NCBI GenBank assembly: GCA_009746045.1
Contig: RPFO01000938.1
Coordinates: 642,262 to 706,261, forward strand
Length of the DNA: 64,000 bases
Origin: Mesostigma viride
Lineage: Eukaryota > Streptophyta > Mesostigmatophyceae > Mesostigmatales > Mesostigmataceae
Direction: 5' to 3'
The notes below the pieces were generated by a model, which was not told where the DNA came from, made no database searches, and saw only the letters and a list, made by a program, of their open reading frames with translations. Shown piece after piece: positions 49,213 through 61,200 of the stretch. Positions within the stretch are counted from its first letter, which is position 1. Each line of letters opens with the position of its first letter. A program made the translations under genes and the position numbers.

Positions 49213-52200
49213 TTAAACCAGGTTGCTGATGACAGATTTAACGGTGAGGAACTGCTGCTCCGTGCCGTCCACCTTGGAGCCGGTGGGTGACATGGCGGTG
49301 CCGTCTTCGTCGTTGGTCATCGAGCCGGCCGCGCTGTTGTGCTCGCCAAACCACCAGCGGCTCTCCAGCTCCCTGCAGGGTTAGGAAAAAAAGAAATATC
49401 GTAACGCAACGATGGGCGATAAGCTACGTAGTAGAGCGTGCGCCGGGCATACTAAAAAAATAAAAAATAAAAATAATAATGATGATGAAAACAATAGCAA
49501 TAATAATAATAATGATGATGATGATAATAGCTGAATAGTAGACTGAACCGGGCATGGCAGACGGCAAATGGGTGCCGCCCACACGTTCAGAAGTATTTGC
49601 ATTCTGGGGCATTTACAGCGGAATGTTGTGACTAAATATTTGAACGACTCCTGTTCATTAAAATGCATGGCGCATGAGTATTTTTGGCATAAGAAGCCAG
49701 GACCGCACCGTCCCTGGCAGGTGCACGTATCTGTGCGCGTGCAAGCACGTCAGTGTGCCTTACGTGCGCGCGGGCCCATGCGTGTGAATGTGCCTGCGCG
49801 CAGCCTCATGCGTGCTTCCACATGTGCTCCACATGCGAGTGTGTGGGCCACTGGTCAAGTCTCCGCAACACACGCATGTGCATCCCCTACACCCGCATAT
49901 TCTCGTAATGGCCCGCCGTTCACATGCCCGCGCGCCAAACCCTCTTCCTCCCAGCAAGGATACCTTCTAACCGCTACGAAAGTTTGCTAGCATGACCCCT
50001 GCCCCTTCCCGCGTTATTCTCCACAAGAGGAGAACGAGGCGAGTCCAGCACCGTCGCCTACCTGGCCAGGGTGGCGTTGACAGCCTGTAGCAGCGGGTGG
50101 TCCATCCCTGGGACGCTCCCGTCCACGCTGCCCTCCTGCATCTGCAGGGTGGCACCGACAGGGGACAAGAGACGTGGGGCAAGAGGCGCGAGACTAATTG
50201 ATTGACTAATGGGGCAAGGGGCAAGTAGGCGGCAAGAGGCCATGATAAAATGGGTAAAAGGCTTGGGCTAATGATTGAAGCATTTGCCGTGCATGGCTAC
50301 TGCATAAAACACCTGTGGCACAAATATGCGACTGACAACAAACAAAATTATACATGGCCCACAGCAACGTAGCTGCGTGACTAATCGCATGAACGAACGG
50401 ATGAAGAAACGCCTGAACAGAGTACGAACAAAGGAGCAAAGGACTGGACACACAAATTAAAAGCGCGTGGCTAGGAGAACAACCACGAGTATCCAAGAGC
50501 CAACCGCAGCATCCATGCATTACCTGCCGGCGGCGGCACCTCTCCTCCAGCGAGGTGACGACCGGTAGCCCGGGCAGCTTGATCCCGTGCTCCAGCGCCG
50601 TCTGCAGCAAAAAGCACGCTGCCTGGTGCATCGCGTCCTCCTCCACGTCCTCCACCCCCTTGCACGCCATCACGCAGTGGTAGGCAATGTCCTCGCTGCT
50701 GACCGGCCACCCAAACGCACGCTGCATGCGCAGCGACCGGCAGATGCTCTTGTGGTGGGCGCGCAGCTGCGCGGGGAGGAGCGTCGAGGCGGAGCATTCG
50801 AGCACGGCACGGCCCGCGGTCGACCCAAGGCTGAACCGGTGGGGCATGTAGTTGAATGAGACGAGCAGGCCCAGCTCCTCCAGTGACCGGAGGCCTGCGG
50901 ACATGAGCCAGAACTGGACCTGTCGGGTCTCCTTGGTGTCCTTGTAGCCGCCTGGGGTCGCATGGGCGGACGCAAGCGGGGCGTCGGGGGAAACGCTGGA
51001 GAGGTGCGCACGTGTGGCGTCGATCACTGTGGTCACGTCAAACATCTCGCTGTGCTTGGCCACGCTGCAGACCTGGCAGGGGTGAGTCAGGGGGGCCAAG
51101 GGGGTGGGCGTCACGGCAGGGTGTGGGATGAGGTGTGGTTAGATTGGTGTGCTTGGCCACGCTGCAGACCCATGATTGGGGGAATGTAGTAGGACGGCGC
51201 ACGAACAGGAGGGAGGGCATGTTTCCATCGCTGTGCTTGGCCGCCGTGCAGATCCACCAGGACGAGGCACATTCAAAACCAGAAGAACTGAGTGAGGCAC
51301 ACGCAGGAATCCCTGCGCTGGTCCATCCTGATGACCTGCTGGGATGAGGCATGTCGATGATCAAAAGAACAGAGAAATGATCAAAAGAATCAAGAAATGA
51401 TCAAACGAACGGAGAACTGATCATAAGAATAGATAGCCATGCTCATGAATCGCGGCGGTTGGCCACGGTGCACACCCGCCATGATGCGGCCTGTTCACAA
51501 AAAGGGGGGACACGTGGGCATGGTGATTAGGCAAGAGGTCGGCTGCGCTTGGCCACGCTGCGCACCTTGAGGCCGATCAGTGCAGTCCCTGAGACGCCAT
51601 CCAGGTGCTCCAGGTAGCGCAGGAACGCGTCCGCGTGGCCATGCAGCGTCGCGTAAGGCATGCTGCCAGACGCCCCTGCGCCCCCCGCGCCGCCGCCACC
51701 GCGGGACGGCCCGTACGACGCGCTAGCCCCTGCGGCATTGCTGGCGCCCGCGGGGTTGCTCTCGGGATCGGACGCATGTGCGGCTGTGCCCGCACCAGGG
51801 CCGTGCGAGGTGTGGGGAGTGCTGGCCTTGGCTAGTTCGGAGAGCGCCTCGTGGCACCAGCCGAGGAGGGAGATCTTCAGGTACAGGGGGTTGCCCTGCG
51901 GGGGGGTGGAAGTCGGGTGGGCGGGTGGGGCAGGTGGAGCGGGTGGGGTGGGTGGGACGGAAGAGTGGCATGCAACGCTTTACTTGAATGGTCAACGTTA
52001 TTGAGAGAGGAAGTCCATGCTGTGACCATCAACATGCGTAGGAGAGAGGCCAAGCGGGCTTAGTGCCTAGTCGTCCACTGTGGCAATCCTGCCCGAGGGC
52101 ACGGAGGCCTTCATCGGGTTCTTGCTATTTTTGGTGGATTCCATTCAAATCCATCAGAATTAGTCGCTGGCCTGCGCAGCCATCGCCACGACCTGAACAC

Positions 52201-55200
52201 GGGATTCGCGTGACACCTGGTCTAGCTGAACGAGAGAGCAAGCAAGCGTGAGACAGCACGAGGGAACACCCACCCCCCTCGACCTCCTCCGCCCGCGGGC
52301 TGTTCCACAACAGAAAACAACAGAAGCAAGCAAAAAGTACACGGATAACCCGACCCACCTCCACCTTCTCCAGCAGCTGGCTGTTCCACATCGTGTTCAG
52401 CAAGCGCTCCAGCGCCGCCGCCTCCATCTTTTCCCCCGCGCCACGCGCGATCGCCGACGCACGCACGAGCCGGCGCGCCATCTGGGTCGCTTCGGCCGGG
52501 CTGAACGGGGCCAGGCGGCACACCGAGACCGCCTCCGTGGCCACCAAGGCCTCCAACTCCAGCGCCATCGGGGCCACGTATACGTCGGGGCGGAACGTGA
52601 ACACGAGGAGGGGGCGGAGGCGGCTGCTGCCCAGCAGGTAGATGAGCACCTCCCAGGAGAAGAAGTCAAAGTTCTGCGCAAGATGAGTGCGTGGGGGGGG
52701 GGCGGGGGTGGTGGTGGTGGTGTTACGGGTGGTATTGGATGATGTGTGGTTGGGGATTCAGGGGGGCACAAGGGCCGGTGGGAAGCGTGGGGCCAGCGGC
52801 ACAAGGGGCCGGCGCAGGCCAGAAAATGAAATGGAAAGAGGGCACTACATTTTTCCCTTTTTGGGGGGAGGGGAGGGGCCACAGAGGGGGGTTTAGGTGG
52901 AAGGGGACACTTGATAAGTGTTATAAGGGCGGAATGGGGAAAACCTTGCACAAAATAATACCAAATATGCACCTGCGGCAGCAAATACTCTTCAACGCAG
53001 AAACTTGTCCACCAGTGCATGATGTGAGCACCGCCAGCAAAGCCCGCCTCATCCTCCCCCCCAGCCAAGTTCCCCCCCCCCCCCCCCCCCCCCCAATTCC
53101 CCCCCTGCATGGCACGAGGGTAGATGTTCACAACAAAGCCTCTACACAAATTATTTGTCCACCTGTCCTACGGCGGCAGTCAAGCCCTCCACCCCTCCAA
53201 AGCAACAAACAATCTACTAGCCACCACCATGCACCACCAACGTGGACACCCTTCAGCACAGCACATAACTACCTCCAACAGCTAGCCAGTTATCATGCCA
53301 AACAAATTTCTTGTCCTGCCCCACCCCCCACATACATGGATGCCCACCCGCAGCACCACCGCAGCACACTCATCCTCCAAGCACACCCCACGATTAGTTC
53401 CCCAGTCGCCACGACTTGCCCGCCCTGCCCCCGCACGTACATGGATGTCCTCCAGCACGATGACGAGCCGCTCGTCCGTGAACGTCGCCAGCAGCGCCTC
53501 CTTCAACACGAGCGACACCAGGTCCATGTGTGGCAGCTCGAAACCAGACGCCCCCATCTCAGCCACGTTCCGCGTGACCTCCCCATCCTCGTCCTTGGCC
53601 CAGCGACTCGGCATGTACCGCCGCATCGCCCCCGCGCCCAACATGTTGGTCCACATGCTCCCCCCGACACCATGATGACCGCCGCCCGCCCTGGCCTGCA
53701 GCATGCCGCCGCCGCCGCCGCCGCCCCCAGTTGCGCCCCCCGAGGGCCCGTGCGTGTAACTGGCTGATGACTGGAGCGCCCCGGTCGACTGGGAGGCCCG
53801 CATGCTGCGGCTCTTCGTGAAGCTCGCGAACAAATTCGTGGCCGTGCTGCCTCCCACGGCGCTCCCGTCCCCATGCCCCCTCCCCTTGTGAACCTCTTTC
53901 CCCTGCCCGTCCTCCTCCACAGGGTGCACCTCGCCGCCCACGCCCAAGAACTCCAGGCCCGATCGGTCCCCCCGCATCGTCAGCGTCCGGAGGGGGCCCC
54001 CCGCCATCGACGTGTTGGCCCCCACCGAGAAACTTGCCGCCCCAGAGTTCCCCGTGCTGACCGCCCCCTCCCCTCCCCGACTACTCCCCCCCCGGCGGCC
54101 CCCGCTCAGCAGCCGCCTGAACATGGCCCAGCGCTTACCGCTGGCATCCCCGCTCATCGACATCCCGCTCGCGAGGTCATGGACGCTCGACTCGTCCTCC
54201 GTGCCCTCGGACGAGATGCCACCCCCACGGCTGCTCCCGTGCGCCGACGCACCCTGGGAGGACCCACCGGGGCCCGCACCCTGCGCGGGCGGACGCGCCT
54301 CCCGCCCCGGGCAGGTCAGCACGCCGGCCCCGTGCTGCTCCTCTTCCACGATACCTGCTGGGACGATCACGGAGCCGGTCGCCAGCATCATGCCGCCACC
54401 CGATGTGCCACCCGCTGACCACGAAGATGAGGCTAGCGACGACAAGACTTCGTGCCCATGAGGGCCTGCCCCCTGAACCGCCCCTGTGGCACCGGCACCG
54501 CCGCCCCCCCCACTGCCGATGCCTGGTACCCGGCTACTCCCAGCGCTGGCACTGGTGCGGGGCGTAGTGCCCGCCGCGGCAGCCCAGGGCGCCGGCTTGC
54601 GTGACAGCGGAGTGAAGTGGTTGGACAGCACGGCCGCGAAATCCGGCTCGAGGCCGCACTCCATGAGGCTGTGACGGCCCCAGCACGACTCGTCCCAATC
54701 CCCCGCAACATACACAGGGGCGCCCCCGCCGCCGCCACCCCCCGTGGATTGCGACGTGAGGCATGAGGGGGATGCCTGCAATGGAGCCGAGGCCGAGGCC
54801 GAGGCTGCGCCGCCGCCCTTGGTGTCTGCCGGTCCGTCCCCGACAGGGTCCCTTCTACCAGCCGCCGCACCCAGGGGGGCCGCGCCGCCGTCCCGCGCCG
54901 AACCGGCATCCGTCACCGCCCCGATCGCTGCTGCTGATGACGACGACATCGAGCCTTGTGGCCCACCTTCTCCTTCTCCCCCAGCAGGGGTCGCCCCCGC
55001 AGGGTTTGCCCGGCTTCCCTGCTGTTGCTGCTGATGGCTGTCACGGTCCCGCCGCCCCTGCAGGCCCTGCTGCAACAGACAGCCCCACAGCCGCAATGGG
55101 ATGGACCGGTCCTCTTCTCGCGCCCGCAACGAGAGCAGCCGCACCGCGCCCACGTGACCGTCCCCGAGCGCCCCCTCGCCGCTTGCACTCGCCAGCTCGC

Positions 55201-58200
55201 TGCGGCTCCTCAGATGGCCCCTGCCCCCCCCCCATGACCCCCCTGGTCCCTTACCGTGCCTGTGACCGCGGCCCGACCGCCAACAGGACCGCCCATGGAG
55301 GCATCCGGGGAAGCACCACCAGCGCCGCCAGGCTTTTGACCCGCCGCGGCGCTACCCCCTGCCGGTCCACCCACCGCCACGGCACCCCCACTGCCCCCCC
55401 AATCCATCGCACTCGCATGGCCGCCACCCTCGAACGCACCCAAATGACCGCCCAGCCCGGTAGAGTGACCCCCACCAAATGCGGCGCACGCGGCCGCGTC
55501 CCTTGCGAGACGGCGGCGGAACTCGCGCATCAAATGGCTCTTCCCCAGCCCCAGCCCGCCCTCCACCGCCACCCCGCGGTGCCGCCGCCCCTCCCCCTGC
55601 CCCGCTGTCCCAAACTTGTGCGCGGCGACCGCGTCCAGCAACACGCCCATCTCCGCGTCGCGGCCGATCAGGCTGCTCCCCAACCCGCCCCCGCCCCCAG
55701 CCACGGCAATCCCCGCCGCGCCGCTCCCGTCCAATTCCCTCGCTCCAGGGAGTCCCAGGCGGGACGGCCCCGCGCCACCGGCACCGCCACTAGGCCCACT
55801 GACCGATGCCGGACTGGGCCCAACCGGAACCCGATGACCCTCCACAAACATGGGGGTTTGTAGGCCTGACACGGGGGCGTACGGGTCCGGGTCCGGTTCC
55901 CCACGCCCGATGCCCCCGCTCTCGCAATCCGCGAGCAGGGGCCCCTGGGCGCCGCCCCCAAGCGTGCGGCACTTGAGCGGCGGCAGGAGCAGGCTGCGGG
56001 GATTCGGGAAGGGGGGCATTGCTGTCCCCCCGGGCTTGACCTCGCCCACGCCAGCACCACTAGCATCCACTTTGCTGGCTGCCGCAGCAGGGGCCCTACC
56101 ACTGGCAACCGGCACTGCAGAGCCGGCGCCAGGGGCTACGAGACGAGACGGGTGCGTCGCCGCTGCGGTGCTGCCGGGGGCTAGGCGGGTCTTCGTGGCG
56201 CCGCCACCTGCCCCTGTGGCCTCTGGCCCGGCCACCGATGGACCCACCAAGATGTCGCCCGAGAGCTTCCGCATGTTGATGCGGTCGCTGATGATCCGGT
56301 CGACCACACCCGAGTCGACCCCGTCGCCACCGCAGCTGCTACTTCCCCCTGCTGCCCCCCCCTCCTCATGGACATGGTCCCCCAAACCACCCTCGGCATT
56401 CCCCCCCCTGCTGCCCCCCTGCTCCCCAACGCCATTCTCGTCTTGACTTCCATCATGACCATTATCACCCCCGCGGGCACCCTGCCCGTGACCCTCCCCA
56501 TGGCCAGGGCGGTCTACCCTGCCGCCCTCCGACCCGCCCGTCGTTCGTCGGCCCATCGTGGCACGGCTGGGGTCCGTCCGCCCGATCGTGAAGGATGTCA
56601 GCAGGAACGAGTCGGCCTCACTCGCCACGCTTTCGCACGCGCCGGCCGCGTCTGCCTCCATCATGAGCGGCGGCAGCAGGGACGTGCCACCGCTCTCGCC
56701 GTACGAGATGGATTCCGCGCGCCGCCGCTGGCTGCTGTCCTCCGTCCCGTCTGAATCGTCCCCCCCCCCGCCCAGCGCCACTCCCCTGGCTCTCGTTGGC
56801 CCCGTTCTCCTCGCCACGCAACGCCTCGACCGATTTATGATCGCTCGCCCGCAAGGGGTCCCTTTTGCCCCCCCGCCCCGCAAAGGGAGACTGTCCGAGT
56901 GCCGCCGCCGCAGCGGTACCCGTGCCGGCAGCGGCAGCCACCGAGGCCGCGATCCCTCCGCACGCCGCCACGGTGGCCGCGTCCACCCAGACTAGCCCCT
57001 CTTCGGGGCCACCACCCCTGGTCTGGCCCTCTCCACCCCCGGCTCGCGATGCCTCCGTCCCTGCTGCACCCCTCCTGTTTGGGACCGGCCCGTTTCCCGC
57101 CGATTCCCCCTCATGGCCCGGTCCACCTCCCGCCCCCCCGCTGCTCACCGTGATGACGACACCGCCGACCATCGTGGCATCCGATGGCCTGTCGGCCGCC
57201 ACCCCCCCTGGTATGCTGACTGCTGCCCCTCCCTGGGCATCCTCCTCGGGGCAGATGCGCGCCGCCACATCAGCCAACTGGAGTCCCCGTTGGAGCGGGC
57301 CCCCGTACACCGAGTACCAGGACCGCTCATCCGAGCCAATGAAAGCGCTGAGGAGGGGGCCGTACGCGACGCCCACGCCAAACGCCCGCGTGCGGCCATC
57401 GCCGACGCTTCCAGCGTTCAATCCCCGGACCGACCCTCCCCCTCCGGCTGCTGCTGCGCCTCCTCCAACTCCACTGCCGGTGCTGCTGGCGGCCACCCCG
57501 CTCCCCCGATTTTGGAGACTGGCCGAGGTGGACAGGGCCGGGGCATCGGATGCGGCCGCCGCGGAAGGTTTGTTGGTGTTATGGAACGAGGGGAGGGCAC
57601 CGCTCCCGCAGGACGAGAGGGATGTGGAGGTTCTCGTAGTCGGTTCGGATGGCGCCGGGCTGGTGACGTCCTTCAGCATCTGTTCGAGGCGTGCGGCGAC
57701 GGAGAGGGCGGCGACGAGCGCGGGCATGCACGTGTCGGGCGCCGGGCGGGGCAGGCCGCGTAGGCCGAACCCGCACACGAGCACGACGCCTGGGGGGGCG
57801 GGAGGGGGGGAAGGAATGTGGGGCGGCCGAATTGGAGGGAGGAAAGGGAAAGAAAAAGGGGGCGTGAGACGAGGGCGAAGATTGTCGAGGAGCATGAATG
57901 ATGCTGGAACCCGCCCCTCGGGTAGCTGCTTTCCAGTTTGATAGCGAGAGCCGGGGATGGGGGTTTGGATGGATTATGAGCGTCAGGGTACCACGTTAAG
58001 ACACGATGGAGCCCGGTTATGGAGTACTATCAAGCCAAGAGAGGGGGGTGAGGAGCGACCAGACGAAGGGGGGATAAGGTAAGGTAGGGGGAAGGCAGGG
58101 GGAGATGGACACAGGGGCTTTAACACGAGTTCGATGCCAATATTCATCAAGAGCAAGCTGCCAAAGTCCGGCACCCATATGCGCTCTCGTCCCCGTAACC

Positions 58201-61200
58201 ACACGTAATTCAGTTCACCAACCACATTTAACACAACATAATGCCCAACCCCAACATCAAGGAGACAACCAGCGCAGGCCAGAAATCGGGAGAAACCGGA
58301 CCATGGTAGCCCCAACATAGCGGTCCCGAAAAGGGCACATTTCTACTCACAAAACACGCCGGCTATACACTTGAAACCCTACCTTCAAAAAAGATCCAAC
58401 GTTCTCTTTGCCACCCGTGCACAACCGGCAGCCCTCTCCCTCCGCCCACAAACGAAGGAGACAGGCGTACACGTGTAGCACATGCGACCGATACAAACAC
58501 CCACCTTTGTCATCTCCGCACGCGTTCAAGAGGGGGGCACTCCCCCGGCACTAATAAACTTCCATATTGGATTCGATGAATGGACAACCTAGTCAACCTA
58601 CACAACAACGCACACAAGACCTACCCTTCTCGTCGCCGTACACGTCCAAAAGGCACCCTTTCCCCTCCACGAGTTCCTCCTGGACCACCCGCACCGCTGC
58701 GTCCAGCCCCGCCAGTAGCGATCCGCCGGCGGCCTTACGCATCTCCCTCCCCGTGCTGCAGCGCGCGCACGTGACCGGTCCCCCCGCTGCTGCCCCCCTG
58801 CCATGATGATGACCCTCCGTCTCATGTGCCCGATGGTGGTGGTAGTGGCCGCTGCTGCTGCCGCCGCCACCCCCGCCCGTAGAAGAGGACGAGGTGGAGA
58901 ACTCAGAGAGCCCTGCCACCGAGACCGAGACCCCCGCGCCGACGAGCGCCTCCCCCCCCGCGGCGCTGCCCACCCTAGGCGCGGCCCAGGGGGTGAGCGG
59001 GAGCAGCGCGTGCAGGAAAGCGCGGGACACGAGCCGCACGCACAGGAGCGCACCCGAGCGGCCCTCGGAGAGCCACGGCTGGAGGCCCGCGGACACGTGG
59101 TCCCACACCCACCCGACCACATGGGGCGAGAGGAGCGCGTATGCGCGCACGTTGGCCGGCCGGTCGGATGCAAACCGCTCCAGCAGCGGCTCCATCGCAT
59201 CGCTCCTCGATGGCACCCAGACGGCGGCCGCGGCCGCGCGTGCCCCCGCGTGGTCCGCCACATGCCGCAGCGAGATGGTGGACGCGCCCGGCATGGTGGC
59301 GCCCACGTAGACGGAGCAGACCTGCTGCCACATCTCGGGCGAGACCACGATGCCGACGTGGCGGGGGGTGGTGCACGTCTTGCGGGCGGACACGGCGGCG
59401 ACGTGCGCGGATGCGATCTGTGCGAGCGGGGACCCTGCGGTCGGGGCCTTGACACCCTGGAGCATGTCGACGTCGTGGGGGAGGGCGTCCAGGAGGAGCA
59501 GCTCGGAACGGGGCAGCCCACGGGGCAGCTCGCGTCCACCGCCCACCGACATGACCCACATCTGTTCGCAGGCGTTCGCCACCAACCAATCAGGAGTACC
59601 CTCCCCGATCACGTCCCACCACCCCACCCCATTATCAAGAACAACGACAACATCATCAACGCAAACACCATGAGAGACTGAAAGAGACAACCCATCATCG
59701 TTGCAAGGGATGCCATGTTTCCCACATGACGGTTGCCAGTGAGGGCGCGGTCTCGTTGCTGGTCATGTCTTGGGAATCATCGCGCACCCACATGCAGGAC
59801 CTACCCACAGCCATCGCGCACCCACACGCAGGACTTGCCCGTGGCCATCGCGCACTCACACGCAGGACCACATGCCTGCCTTCCACTATACCGGTGCAAA
59901 CCCGCAAGACGGGAGGGTGCTTGTATCTTCATGGCGCGTGCCGCACCACAAAGGCCAGGTGGTAGACCCCTTATTACTAACATTGTTCGTGTTATTGTTA
60001 CTATTATCAGCATCATCTTAGAAAATGACTGCGATTCCCATCATATTGGGAACTAGCGCCCGTACCTCCCCGTAGCCTAACAGCACGTGCACCGACAGCG
60101 ACGGCAGCTCGGGCAGCTCCTTGACAAGCGTGGACGCGAGGTTACTTCCGGCGCCCGTCCCCGAGCCGCGTTGACTGCCGCCTGGGCCCACACTCTTGAC
60201 CCAGTTTCGCTTGAGCGAGACAGAGACCTCTGACCCGCTCAGCCCGTTGGCCCCCCCAGGATTATGCGGCTGCTGCTGCTGTGCTGCCTGGGCTTGCGCC
60301 TGCGTTTGCTGAAGCTGGGTGGCGACCGACGGGAACGTCCCACTCATGCCCACGCCCGTGAGGGAGCCCGCGCGGGGCGACATCCAGCTGCCAGGTGGCG
60401 GCTCGAGGGTCGTCGGCTCCATGTGGTGCCGTCGGCAGCAGTGCTGGATCATGAAGGACCAGTAGCGGTGCCGGTCGAGCGAGGTGGTGTCGAGGATCTC
60501 CACAAGCTGCGACATCATGATCGGGCGGGAGAGGCAGCCCTCGATGCCGACCTTGCGGCACTTGTCCTCGACTTGCTTCGAGGTGACCTCAGTGATCTGG
60601 GGCCAGGCGATGGGATGAAAACAACGAGAGAAGGGGCAACAGGGCCAGGCAGTGTGATGGAAATGATAAAGGGGAGGGGGATCCGAGGGATGAGAGGAGG
60701 GGAGGAAGGAGAGGAGGAGGAGCATGAGCGGCCTGCGAGGGGAGGGAGGAGGTAAATGAGGTGATGAGGGGGAGGAAAAGGTCAGGAACAAGACGAGAGG
60801 GACGAGAAGAGTGGGATGTGGGGGAATGGGGGCAGCGCGAGATGTGCAAGTTTCCTGGTCTCAGGGAAGAAAGGTACCTGCGTAACCACCCCACCATAGG
60901 CAACACCTAGGGCACTCCCGCAACCGCCCCCAGGACAACCATTCCCCAACACATAGCAGCCACACACAGGACAACCATTCCCCAACACACAGTGTTGCAA
61001 TGCGCTGCACCACTCGGTGGTAAGGGCCCTTGTTTCAGCGCAGTGGTGGGCGCTAGCCAACCCCTACCGTACTCTGGGCCATCATGCCCTACCATAACCT
61101 GGGCCATCATCCTCACCACGCAGAACCGGGCGGCGCAGCATGGACACACCCGATATGAACGCTAGGAGCTACAAAGTACCAGAGTCAGACGTGCTATCAA

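Noticed and set aside
52691-58806. Long plus-strand frames opposite the ADCY10-like gene
   Set aside because: GC-rich antisense shadows; the minus strand has the conserved motifs and splice sites.
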